A stretch of DNA of 8,622 nt from CAZOBJ01 sp964577825 (GCA_964577825.1 CAZOBJ010000119.1:1-8622); one strand, 5' to 3'; counted from the first letter of the stretch, positions 1 through 6,402 are shown. Made by a program: numbers and translations. The notes: generated from the letters alone by a model not told the origin.

Positions 1-1
1 C

Positions 2-295
2 GCTCTGCATAAAGACTTGAATGCGCCGTTCGCGTACCAGAATGGCAAGCTAAATCTAATCATACCACGTTCGTTCAAGAGCGCCTCTGCGGTTTCACAG
101 GGGAGCGAGCTTAGCGTGAAAGCCAATTACCTCAAACGCGTGAATATCGCCGAGTCCACCATAATCCCCGAATGCGAGGATGAACAGGCAGCAGAAATCG
201 TGCTCGCCATATTCGAAACAGAACGCATCGAGTTCGTCCTACCTGAACAACTCGAAGCCTTCGTCCACAAGGTCGCCCAGGAAATTCATCGGTGA
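2..295 (+). CDS. 3' end of an unrecognised gene, cut by the left window edge
   Basis: The frame is open from base 2 with no stop before the TGA at 293-295, so this is probably the last 97 codons of a longer gene. A TTG at 17 could be read as a start, but no Shine-Dalgarno sequence precedes it, so I prefer the partial-gene reading. The visible chain has a KLNLIIPRSF strand-like segment, then KANYLKRVNIAES, and an acidic helical C-terminus (EDEQAAEIVLAIFETERIE followed by LPEQLEAFVHKVAQEIHR). There is no membrane segment and no catalytic motif that I recognise. G+C is about 52% over bases 1-180, against about 75% in rnr, and it uses codons such as AAT, AAA and ATA that are rare in its neighbours. 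This suggests recent acquisition or the edge of an island. The function is unknown. I am fairly sure it is coding, because composition changes sharply just after its stop. Confidence 0.6.
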   Translation, partial: ALHKDLNAPFAYQNGKLNLIIPRSFKSASAVSQGSELSVKANYLKRVNIAESTIIPECEDEQAAEIVLAIFETERIEFVLPEQLEAFVHKVAQEIHR

Positions 296-361
296 GTCGC
301 CCTCGCAACTGACTTGCTACATGTCCCCGCCCGTCCGCATCCGATAGTCACCACCCCCGCC

Positions 362-390
362 TTGTGGCCGGGCGGCGATTCGGGTACTAT
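362..390 (+). promoter_or_regulatory. Candidate sigma-70-type promoter for the DUF1835-rnr-ribF cluster
   Basis: In an otherwise GC-rich gap (296-401), TTGTGG at 362-367 is followed after 17 bases by TACTAT at 385-390. TATAAC, one mismatch from TATAAT, overlaps it at 388-393. Transcription from either hexamer would start at about 397-402, at or just before the ATG at 402, so the first mRNA may be nearly or fully leaderless. The -35 matches only three of six consensus bases. The rest of the gap shows nothing further apart from a weak 7-base inverted repeat (327-333 with 369-375). Medium-low certainty. Confidence 0.4.
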
Positions 391-401
391 AACGCCCACT
401 G

Positions 402-1289
402 ATGAGACACGAGCCCAGGGGCCGGACCCTGCACATCACAAGCGGCGACTGCGCGGGCGCGCGCCTGGATGCGTCGAGCGTGGACGGCGACGTATTCGTG
501 TGGCACGACATCCTGTACGACGGCCCGCGCGCCCCCGGGTGGCCCGACGACGAGGCGCTCGCCGCCCGCGCGCGATTCCTGTCCCGTGCCACGGGCGGGG
601 GGCTGGCCGAGCCGTATGTGCTGCGCACGCTCCGAGACCAGTACCGCAGGCTCGCGGCCTTGCCCGGGGGCCGGCCCGTGGTGCTGTGGTTCGACGCGTG
701 CCTGTTCGACCAAGCGATGCTCGCGCACATCCTCGCCTGCCTGGCCCTGCGGGGCCGCGACGAGGCAGAGCTCCTAGTCGTGGACGCGTTCGACGGGGTG
801 GAGCCCTATCACGGCCTGGGGCAGCTTACCCCCGCGCAGCTCGCCTCGGTGTACCCGGACCGAGCGTTCGTCACGCCCGCGCAGTGGCGTTTCGCGCGGA
901 CCGTGGATCGGGCCTTTGCCTTGCAGGACGCGGGGCTGCTCGCCGACCTTGCGCGCACCCAGGCCGCGCCCCTGCCCTGGGCCCCGGCCGCCGCCGCGCG
1001 CTGGCTACAGGAGCGGCCCGACCCGCGCACCGGGCTGGGGCGGCTGGAGACCCTGGCCCTGACTGCCGTCCGAGCCGGGTGCGAGCGGTTGGGCGACATC
1101 TGCCAGGCCGTGGACGCGGCCGAGACCCCGCCCCGGTTCTGGGGCGACACGACCCTGTGGGCCAAGATCAACGCGCTCGCCGACCGCGACCCCCCACTTG
1201 TGCGCATCCGGGGCCCGGCCGACCGCCTGCCGCAGTGGCAGGGCCAGGCCGACCCCGAGCGCTTTCGCGTCACGGCCTGCGGGGCCTAG
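402..1289 (+). CDS. DUF1835 domain-containing protein, 295 aa
   Basis: This soluble protein has no signal peptide or membrane helix. I place it in the DUF1835 family from its N-terminal signature LHITSGD (residues 10-16), then FVWHDILYDGP (32-42), and the later LWFDACLFDQ (95-104), matching the family's usual LHI-NGD, V-W-D-L-EGP and LWF-DLYDQ pattern. A middle LGQLTPAQL segment and a C-terminal helical part (GLGRLETLALTAVRAG, then PPRFWGDTTLWAKINAL) complete the full-length family layout. The biochemical role of the family is not known to me. The ATG at 402 is the first in-frame start near the signature and lacks a Shine-Dalgarno sequence, which fits a leaderless message. Its stop lies 22 bases before rnr, so the two are probably co-transcribed, and a link to RNA metabolism is possible but only inferred. 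Confidence 0.85.
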   Translation: MRHEPRGRTLHITSGDCAGARLDASSVDGDVFVWHDILYDGPRAPGWPDDEALAARARFLSRATGGGLAEPYVLRTLRDQYRRLAALPGGRPVVLWFDACLFDQAMLAHILACLALRGRDEAELLVVDAFDGVEPYHGLGQLTPAQLASVYPDRAFVTPAQWRFARTVDRAFALQDAGLLADLARTQAAPLPWAPAAAARWLQERPDPRTGLGRLETLALTAVRAGCERLGDICQAVDAAETPPRFWGDTTLWAKINALADRDPPLVRIRGPADRLPQWQGQADPERFRVTACGA

Positions 1290-1300
1290 GGGCGGCCCCC

Positions 1301-1306
1301 GAGGAG
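1301..1306 (+). promoter_or_regulatory. Ribosome binding site fixing the rnr start
   Basis: GAGGAG lies 5 bases before the ATG at 1312 and decides between two nearby ATGs. The ATG at 1308 is in another frame and too close to the GAGGAG. The ATG at 1312 opens the RNase R frame directly at its winged-helix domain. An in-frame upstream extension to 1198 would overlap the DUF1835 gene and has no family-like sequence. Confidence 0.7.
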
Positions 1307-1311
1307 TATGC

Positions 1312-3495
1312 ATGGAGCCCACCCGCGACGAGATCATCGCGCAGCTGGCCCAGCCCGGGGCCAAGCCCTGCAAGGCGCGCGAGCTCGCCCGCCGCATGCA
1401 GGTCCCCGACCACGCGTACCGCGCGTTCCGGGACACCCTGCACACCATGGAGGACCAGGGCCTGCTCGTGCGGCTGAAGGGTGGGCGCTGGGCGCTCAGC
1501 GAACGCGAGGGCCGCATCCCCGGCACCCTGGAGGTCACCCGGGGCGGGTTCGGGTTCCTGCTGCCCGACGACGCGCACCTCGACGACGTGTACATCCCGG
1601 AGCAGGCCCTGGGCGACGCGCTCAACGGCGACCGGGTCCTCGTACGCCTGCGCCGCGAGGCCGGGGCCCGGGGGCCGCGGCGGATCGGGGTCGTGGACGA
1701 GATCCTGGAGCGGCGCACCCGGCGGCTCGTGGGCATGGTCGAGCGCCGCGGCCGCGGGCTCGTGTGCCACCCGGAGGACGAGCGCCTGCCCAGCCTACGC
1801 ATCGAGCGTCCGGCCCGCGGCAAGCCCGTGCAGATGCGCGCCGGCGACAAGGTGCTCCTGGAGATCACCACCTGGCCGCGCGCGGGCGCCCGGGGCGCGG
1901 GCACGGTCCTCGAGCGGCTGGGCCCCGCGGGCGAGCCGGACACCGAGACCGCGGCGATCCTGGCCGCGTGGGACGCCCCGGGCCCGTTCCCCAAGGAGGT
2001 GCTCGACGAAATCCGCGGGCGGGACACCCGCATTTCGGACGCCGAGCGAGGGGCGCGCCTGGACCTCACCGACCTCTTGGCCGTGACCATCGACCCGGAG
2101 GACGCGCGCGACTTCGACGACGCGATCAGCATCCGGCGCACGCGCGACGGGTATGTGCTGGGCGTACACATCGCGGACGTGAGCCACTACGTGCGCGAGG
2201 GCACGGCCCTGGACCGCGAGGCGCGCGAACGGTCCACGAGCATCTACCTGCCCGCGCGGGTGATCCCTATGCTGCCGGCGGAGCTTTCCAACGACGCCTG
2301 CAGCCTGCGGCCCGAAGAGGTGCGCCCGGCGCTGAGCGTATTCCTGCACCTGGACGAGGCGGGCCGGGTCACGCGCGCCGAGCCCGTGGCCCGCAGCCTG
2401 GTGCGAAGCGCAAGGCGGCTGAGCTACACCCAGGTGCGCGCCATACTGGAGGACGACCATGAGGCCGCGCAGGTCGACCCCGAGATTCTCTCGGCCCTGC
2501 GCACGCTCCATCGGCTGACCCAGAAGATGCGCGCGCGGCGGCTCCAGGCCGGGGCCATCGAGCTCGAACTGCCCGAGGCGCGCGTGGTGCTCAACGAAGC
2601 GGACGAGGCCGTGGGCATGGCGGTCGTGGAGCACGACTTCAGCCACCAGCTCGTGGAGGAGTGCATGCTCGCGGCCAACGTGGCCGTGGCCCAGTACGCG
2701 GCCGAGCACGTGCTGCCGGTCCTCTACCGGGTGCACGACGAGCCCGAGCGCGACGACCTGCGCACCATGGCCGACTTTCTGCGCAGCTACGGGTACAACT
2801 TCCGCCTGCCCTTCCGCCGCAAAGGCCTCAACGACGTGCTGCGCGCGGCCCACGGCCGCCCCGAAGAGCATGCCATCAACCTGGCCGTGCTCAAGAGCAT
2901 GCAACAGGCCGTGTACAGCCCGCACCAGACTCCGCACTTCGCCCTGGCCTTCGAGACCTACACGCACTTCACGAGCCCGATCCGCCGGTATCCGGACCTG
3001 CACCTCCACCAGGTGCTCAAGGGCCTGTTCCCGGAGGGCACGGCGCGCCTGCCCCAGCGCCCGCGCCGCCGGCTCCCGCGCGGGGCCACGCCCGAGCTCG
3101 TGCGGCTCGGGTCGCACACGTCCGGGCGCGAGCGGCGAGCCATGAAGATCGAAAGCGAGGTGAAGACCCTGCGAAGGCTGGAGCTCTTGGCCAAGGCGGA
3201 CCAGCGCATCCACAAGGCCCTGGTCACGGGCATCCACGACTTCGGCGTGTTCGTGGAGATCGAGGACTTCTTCGTGGACGGGCTGCTCACGCGCGACGAG
3301 CTCGCGCGCCACGACCGCGCGCCCGTGGAGATGCTCCCCGGCGGGGGCCGCGCCCGCGCCCGGGGCCGCAAGGCGCGCGCGCGGGGGGGCGACCAGGGCT
3401 TCCACCTCGGCGAGGAGCTGAGCGTGGCCGTGGAGGAGGTGAGCCTCGCGGACCGGCGCTGCCGCCTGACGTTTGTGCCGGGCGCGCGCACCTAG
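1312..3495 (+). CDS. rnr: Ribonuclease R (3'-5' exoribonuclease, RNase II/RNB family), 727 aa
   Basis: RNase R degrades structured RNA processively from the 3' end, acting in mRNA decay and rRNA/tRNA quality control in the cytoplasm. Domains in order: an N-terminal winged helix (about 4-60, with ARELARRMQV and GGRWAL); cold-shock domain 1 (about 68-118, GFGFLLPDD, DDVYIP, LNGDRVLV); a second cold-shock-like domain (about 127-190); the RNB catalytic domain (about 244-580); and a C-terminal S1 domain (about 634-723). The four metal-binding aspartates are present in DPEDARDFDD as D261, D267, D269 and D270, spaced like D272/D278/D280/D281 of the E. coli enzyme. IPMLPAELSNDACSL, EECMLAANVAVAQY, LYRVHDEP and HFTSPIRRYPDL (552-563) are typical. 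The winged helix and both cold-shock domains distinguish it from RNase II. Odd: the middle of the S1 domain is divergent and holds a basic run (7 Arg/Lys in residues 680-691), and the lysine-rich C-terminal tail common in the family is absent. The next gene begins 9 bases after the stop. Confidence 0.96.
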   Translation: MEPTRDEIIAQLAQPGAKPCKARELARRMQVPDHAYRAFRDTLHTMEDQGLLVRLKGGRWALSEREGRIPGTLEVTRGGFGFLLPDDAHLDDVYIPEQALGDALNGDRVLVRLRREAGARGPRRIGVVDEILERRTRRLVGMVERRGRGLVCHPEDERLPSLRIERPARGKPVQMRAGDKVLLEITTWPRAGARGAGTVLERLGPAGEPDTETAAILAAWDAPGPFPKEVLDEIRGRDTRISDAERGARLDLTDLLAVTIDPEDARDFDDAISIRRTRDGYVLGVHIADVSHYVREGTALDREARERSTSIYLPARVIPMLPAELSNDACSLRPEEVRPALSVFLHLDEAGRVTRAEPVARSLVRSARRLSYTQVRAILEDDHEAAQVDPEILSALRTLHRLTQKMRARRLQAGAIELELPEARVVLNEADEAVGMAVVEHDFSHQLVEECMLAANVAVAQYAAEHVLPVLYRVHDEPERDDLRTMADFLRSYGYNFRLPFRRKGLNDVLRAAHGRPEEHAINLAVLKSMQQAVYSPHQTPHFALAFETYTHFTSPIRRYPDLHLHQVLKGLFPEGTARLPQRPRRRLPRGATPELVRLGSHTSGRERRAMKIESEVKTLRRLELLAKADQRIHKALVTGIHDFGVFVEIEDFFVDGLLTRDELARHDRAPVEMLPGGGRARARGRKARARGGDQGFHLGEELSVAVEEVSLADRRCRLTFVPGART

Positions 3496-3504
3496 AGAAC
3501 GGAT

Positions 3505-4167
3505 ATGGACTCGACTCTGCGTATCGCATGTGCGGCTCTCTTGCTGCTCGCGGGCCTGGCTCGCTCGGCCGAATCCGAGCCTGAGCAGCCGGACCGCCCG
3601 CATCCCGCAACCGACGTACGGCCCGGCGCATGGGCGGAGTGGACGGTTCATGTCGATCCGGAGCAGATCGATCGACCGCCCGTGCCTCTTGCAGCCGGCG
3701 ACCGGGCGGATGCGTTCACGCTGGCCGTGCGCCTGACCGCGCAGGGCGAGGGAGACACCGCCACGCACCTCCGCGTGCAGGTGCGTACGTTGGCGTCCGG
3801 TTCTTCCCGCCCGACGCGACGCGAGGCGGACGAGGCCGTGACCTTCGCGCTCGCGGACCTGCTTGGCCACCTGCCGGACGCGGACGAGGCCAAGGCTCCC
3901 GCAACCCGGACCCGAGAGCGCGTGCGCGTCGGCGACGGGACCCTGGAGACCGTGAAGACCATCTATGCGCCCGGCGGCAAGGCCCCGGACGACGCGCCGC
4001 AGCGCGCGTGGCAGTGCTGGCGCGCCGAGGCGGTGGACCTGGGGCCCGTGCGCCTGCGCGGTCCCGGGCTTCGCGCGGACCTCGTGGACTTTGGCGCCAG
4101 CGAGGCCCCGCCCTTCCCCCTGCCCGAGGCGCAGGACGGGACGCGCCCCCGCGGCACGCGCGACTAG
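3505..4167 (+). CDS. Exported protein of unknown function, 220 aa
   Basis: The N-terminus is a standard Sec signal: one Arg (R6), a hydrophobic core IACAALLLLAGLA (7-19), and probable cleavage near residue 22 after ARSA. The only cysteine after the signal is C171 and there is no lipobox, so a soluble periplasmic protein is likely. The mature part begins with an acidic, proline-rich stretch, then RPGAWAEWTVHVD, a strand-rich middle, GTLETVKTIYAPGG, WRAEAVDLGPVRLRGPG and LVDFG. The order G-W-A-E-x-T-V, GT-ET-K, W-AEAV-LG and LVDFG reminds me of poorly described exported beta-sheet proteins, but this is from memory and unchecked. It has only a weak ribosome binding site (GAACGGA). It sits 9 bases after rnr and 21 bases before ribF, so it is probably translated from the same mRNA. 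I do not recognise the gene and assign no function. Confidence 0.75.
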   Translation: MDSTLRIACAALLLLAGLARSAESEPEQPDRPHPATDVRPGAWAEWTVHVDPEQIDRPPVPLAAGDRADAFTLAVRLTAQGEGDTATHLRVQVRTLASGSSRPTRREADEAVTFALADLLGHLPDADEAKAPATRTRERVRVGDGTLETVKTIYAPGGKAPDDAPQRAWQCWRAEAVDLGPVRLRGPGLRADLVDFGASEAPPFPLPEAQDGTRPRGTRD

Positions 4168-4188
4168 CCCTCCGGGAGAGACCGCCGC

Positions 4189-5139
4189 ATGAAGCGCTTC
4201 TTCGGCGTGCCCGACCATGCGCTCACCCGCGACCGGCCCGTGCTCACGCTCGGGGTGTTCGACGGGGTGCACCGCGGCCACCAGGCCGTGCTCGGCGAGG
4301 CGGTGCGCCTGGCCCGCGAATGCGGGGCATCGGCGCTGGTGCTCACCTTTGACACCCATCCGCAGACCGTGCTCGCGCCCGGGTCCGCGCCGCCCGCGAT
4401 CACGAGCCTCGAGCACCGGCTGGCCCTATTCGAGGACCTGGGCCTGGACGTGGCCGCCGTGCTCCCGTTCCAGGCGTCGCTCGCCCAGCGGGCCGCGGAA
4501 GCGTTCGTGCGCGACCTCCTCGCCGCCACCCTTCGCGTCCAGGCCGTGGTGCTGGGCGAGACCGCGCGCTTCGGCCGGGACCGCGAGGGCGGCCTCGCGC
4601 TCCTGCGCCGCCTGGGGGATGACCTCGGCTTCGCGGTCGCGGGCGTGGCGCCCGTGCGCATGGACGGCAAGCCTGTGAGCAGCACGGCCGTGCGCGAGGC
4701 GGTGCGCTGCGGCCAGCTGGCGCGCGCCGCACGGATGCTCGGCCGGCCCGTGGCCCTGCTGGGCACGGTGGTCCCGGGCGCGGGCCTGGGCGCACGGCTG
4801 AGATTCCCCACCCTGAACCTGGACCCGCACCACGAGCTGCGCCCGCCGGGCGGCGTGTACGCGACCCGCACCCGCGTGGGCGACTCGATCTGGCCGTCGG
4901 TGACCAACGTCGGCCACCGCCCCACCGTGGACGCGCGCACGAGCCGCGAGGTGCTGGTCGAAAGCCACGTGCTCGACCGAGACATCGGCGAGCTCTACGG
5001 CCAGACCGCGGAGGTGGCCTTTCACGCGTTCCTGCGCGAGGAGGCGCGGTTCGAGGACCACGACGCCCTGGCCCGCGCCATTGCCCAAGACGTGGCACGC
5101 GCGCGCGACTGGCATGCGCAGCATGCCCAGCCCGGCTGA
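4189..5139 (+). CDS. ribF: Bifunctional riboflavin kinase / FAD synthetase (FMN adenylyltransferase), 316 aa
   Basis: The enzyme phosphorylates riboflavin to FMN and adenylylates FMN to FAD, using ATP in the cytoplasm. The N-terminal nucleotidyltransferase half shows GVFDGVHRGH (22-31), the nucleotide-binding HxGH-type motif, LTFDTHP (52-58) and VSSTAVREAV (163-172, the ISST-R signature). The C-terminal riboflavin kinase half shows RFPTLNL (205-211), GVYATRT (222-228), SVTNVGHRPTVD, and ESHVLDRDIGELYG with the probable catalytic E258. The length of about 310 residues is normal. Two motifs are divergent: the usual G-x-D-F-x-F-G is GETARFG (123-129), and the usual GFPTANL is RFPTLNL. Both halves otherwise look intact. 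The ATG at 4189 follows a GGGAGAG ribosome binding site at about 4175-4181. It is the last gene of the rightward cluster and ends 71 bases before a convergent gene. Confidence 0.95.
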   Translation: MKRFFGVPDHALTRDRPVLTLGVFDGVHRGHQAVLGEAVRLARECGASALVLTFDTHPQTVLAPGSAPPAITSLEHRLALFEDLGLDVAAVLPFQASLAQRAAEAFVRDLLAATLRVQAVVLGETARFGRDREGGLALLRRLGDDLGFAVAGVAPVRMDGKPVSSTAVREAVRCGQLARAARMLGRPVALLGTVVPGAGLGARLRFPTLNLDPHHELRPPGGVYATRTRVGDSIWPSVTNVGHRPTVDARTSREVLVESHVLDRDIGELYGQTAEVAFHAFLREEARFEDHDALARAIAQDVARARDWHAQHAQPG

Positions 5140-5167
5140 CCTCTGCCATTGCGGTATCGGGGAACCA

Positions 5168-5187
5168 GCCGCCTCGGCCGAGGCGGC
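5168..5187. terminator. Perfect 20-base palindrome between convergent genes, probable bidirectional hairpin
   Basis: GCCGCCTCGG is followed immediately by its exact reverse complement. As RNA from either strand it would fold into a very stable GC-rich stem of about 8 pairs with a 4-base loop. It lies in the 71-base gap between the ribF stop and the stop of the leftward PH-like gene, the usual place for a shared terminator. Neither side has a clear U-run, so it is not a textbook intrinsic terminator. It could also act as a 3'-end stabiliser or a protein-binding site. Confidence 0.5.
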
Positions 5188-5210
5188 GTCGCATCCGGCT
5201 CAGGGACGGG

Positions 5211-5690
5211 CTACTCCGGCGCGCCCGCCTCGACGTGCAGGGCGGCGCGCGCGGTCAGGATGTCGTCGCGCCAGGCATCGGCGTCGCGGACCACAAAGGC
5301 CTGCGCGTCCATCTCTCCGTCGCTGCGATAGGCCACGCGCAGGATCTTGTGGAAGACGAGCAGCATCAGACGCGTCTCCGGGGTGGTCACCTCTTCGATC
5401 TCATGCAGCGGGATGTGGATCTCTTCGTTGGCGAAGCTGATGAGGTAGCTGAGGTACTCCGGGGTGAGTGTGAGCGCCCCGGTCTTGGTCAGCTCCGCCA
5501 TGCCCAGCGCGTTGCGCCCGTACGAGTTCACCTGCCGCTCCTGGCGAAGGACCCGTTCGCCCGCGAACCGGTGCTGCAGGCGCTTGCTCATGCTGGGGCG
5601 GCGCAGCGACATGATGAACACGCGCACAAGCGCGGCGATTCCCAGGGACATGACCACCGCGACAGCCGCATAGAGCACGAAGTTGCCCAC
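5211..5690 (-). CDS. Membrane-anchored protein with a PH/GRAM-like domain, 159 aa
   Basis: One N-terminal membrane helix (about residues 4-28, FVLYAAVAVVMSLGIAALV) is followed by a basic stretch (RRPSMSKRLQHR), which by the positive-inside rule puts the rest in the cytoplasm. Residues of about 44-150 look like a bacterial PH/GRAM-like domain: repeated short strands (GALTLTPEYLSYLI, EEIHIPLHEIEEVTTP, KILRVAYRS, AQAFVVRD) capped by a C-terminal helix (DADAWRDDILTARAAL). The pattern L-LT-E-L followed by I-IPL-I-V is typical of that fold. There are no catalytic motifs. The function is unknown, and lipid or protein binding at the membrane is an inference from the fold. The start is GTG at 5690 with a GAGGGG ribosome binding site. 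It begins 23 bases after the msrB stop, so the two are probably co-transcribed. Confidence 0.75.
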   Translation of the reverse strand: MGNFVLYAAVAVVMSLGIAALVRVFIMSLRRPSMSKRLQHRFAGERVLRQERQVNSYGRNALGMAELTKTGALTLTPEYLSYLISFANEEIHIPLHEIEEVTTPETRLMLLVFHKILRVAYRSDGEMDAQAFVVRDADAWRDDILTARAALHVEAGAPE

Positions 5691-5713
5691 GTAGCCCCTC
5701 CGCCGTCTGCCGG

Positions 5714-6322
5714 CTACTCGGGTTGCGCGTCCTCAGGGCGCGCCGCGCTCGCCTCGTCCTCGCCCACGAACTTCAGCGCCACGGAGTTGATGCAGTAGCG
5801 CAGCCCCGTGGGCTGTGGCCCGTCCTCGAACACGTGCCCCAGGTGGCCGCCGCAGCGCGCGCACAGCACCTCGGTGCGCGTCGTGAACAGGCCCTTGTCC
5901 GGCTGGGTGCGCACGCGTTTCGGGTCGACGGGCGCATAGAAGCTCGGCCACCCGGTGCCGGACCGGAACTTGGTCTCCGAGGAGAAGAGCGGATTCGCGC
6001 ATCCCGCGCACACGTAGGTGCCCTCCTCCTTGTGGTCGTAGTACTTCCCGCTGAACGCGGGCTCGGTGCCCTTTCCCCGAAGAATCCGGTACTGCTGTGG
6101 GGTGAGCCGCTCGCGCCACTGCGCGTCCGTGAGCTCCACCTTGTCCAGCTTGTCCACTTGCGCCTCCTCGGCACCGCCGCCCGCCGCAAGCGCAGCAGCC
6201 GCGGACGCCGTCGAATCCTGCGCATCGGCGCGTAACCGCAGGCCGGCCCACCCGAGCACCGCCACGCCGAGCGCCAGGCCGACAGGTACGCCCGCCCGGC
6301 GGATACCTCCGACAAAGTCCAC
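5714..6322 (-). CDS. msrB: Peptide-methionine (R)-S-oxide reductase, membrane-anchored or exported, 202 aa
   Basis: MsrB reduces the R-epimer of methionine sulfoxide in proteins, repairing oxidative damage. The catalytic domain (about 62-186) starts with LTDAQWRERLTPQQYRILR and shows the structural zinc pairs C105-x2-C108 and C154-x2-C157, SGTGWPSF (121-128), HLGHVF (160-165) and RYCINS with the nucleophile C177. The position that is a resolving cysteine in some MsrBs is T123, a common variant, and no other cysteine exists in the protein, so recycling must use another reductant route. The N-terminus adds about 60 residues: two arginines, a hydrophobic segment (12-29, VPVGLALGVAVLGWAGL) and an Ala/Gly-rich linker. 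This implies an anchored or secreted enzyme acting in the periplasm. The start is GTG at 6322, fixed by an AAGGAGG ribosome binding site 5 bases upstream. It lies downstream of hcp and probably has its own promoter. Confidence 0.95.
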   Translation of the reverse strand: MDFVGGIRRAGVPVGLALGVAVLGWAGLRLRADAQDSTASAAAALAAGGGAEEAQVDKLDKVELTDAQWRERLTPQQYRILRGKGTEPAFSGKYYDHKEEGTYVCAGCANPLFSSETKFRSGTGWPSFYAPVDPKRVRTQPDKGLFTTRTEVLCARCGGHLGHVFEDGPQPTGLRYCINSVALKFVGEDEASAARPEDAQPE

Positions 6323-6371
6323 AGTTGCCTCCTTCGGACTCGCGCGGGCGCGTCGCCCGGAGGCGAGCCCT

Positions 6372-6400
6372 TACCTACCCCCTTCCCGCAGGAATGTCAA
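6372..6400 (-). promoter_or_regulatory. Candidate promoter for msrB and the PH-like gene
   Basis: Read leftward, a perfect TTGACA (6395-6400) is followed after 17 bases by TAGGTA (6372-6377), about 50 bases before the msrB GTG. The -35 is perfect but the -10 is poor, so a helper factor may be needed if it is used. It lies just downstream of the hairpin that follows hcp, which suggests msrB is transcribed separately from hcp. Confidence 0.4.
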
Positions 6401-6402
6401 CT

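Noticed and set aside
327..375. 7-base inverted repeat (CCGCCCG and CGGGCGG) in the gap before the DUF1835 gene, considered as a terminator for the left-edge gene
   Set aside because: The arms are short, 35 bases apart and purely GC, with no U-run; this is expected by chance in such DNA.
1198..1311. N-terminal extension of RNase R to an ATG at 1198
   Set aside because: It would overlap the DUF1835 coding region by about 90 bases and adds no family-like residues; the GAGGAG site and domain start both point to 1312.
314..1477. A 387-codon plus-strand open frame overlapping the DUF1835 gene and the start of rnr
   Set aside because: It is almost entirely Arg, Pro, Ala and Gly, it overlaps two well-supported genes in another frame, and it has no plausible ribosome binding site.
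3201..3495. A frameshift in the RNase R S1 domain as the explanation for its odd middle
   Set aside because: The other two forward frames over this stretch show no canonical S1 residues, and the frame is intact on both sides, so true divergence is simpler.
1795..4416. An 873-codon open frame on the minus strand antisense to rnr, the exported protein gene and ribF
   Set aside because: It is the mirror of GC-rich codon usage in the plus-strand genes. It is rich in His, Arg, Ala and Gly, has no recognisable domain, and the plus strand encodes clear RNase R and RibF.
5081..5440. A plus-strand open frame across the ribF end and the convergent gap
   Set aside because: The sequence is Arg/Ala/Pro-rich with no motif, and it overlaps ribF and the leftward PH-like gene.
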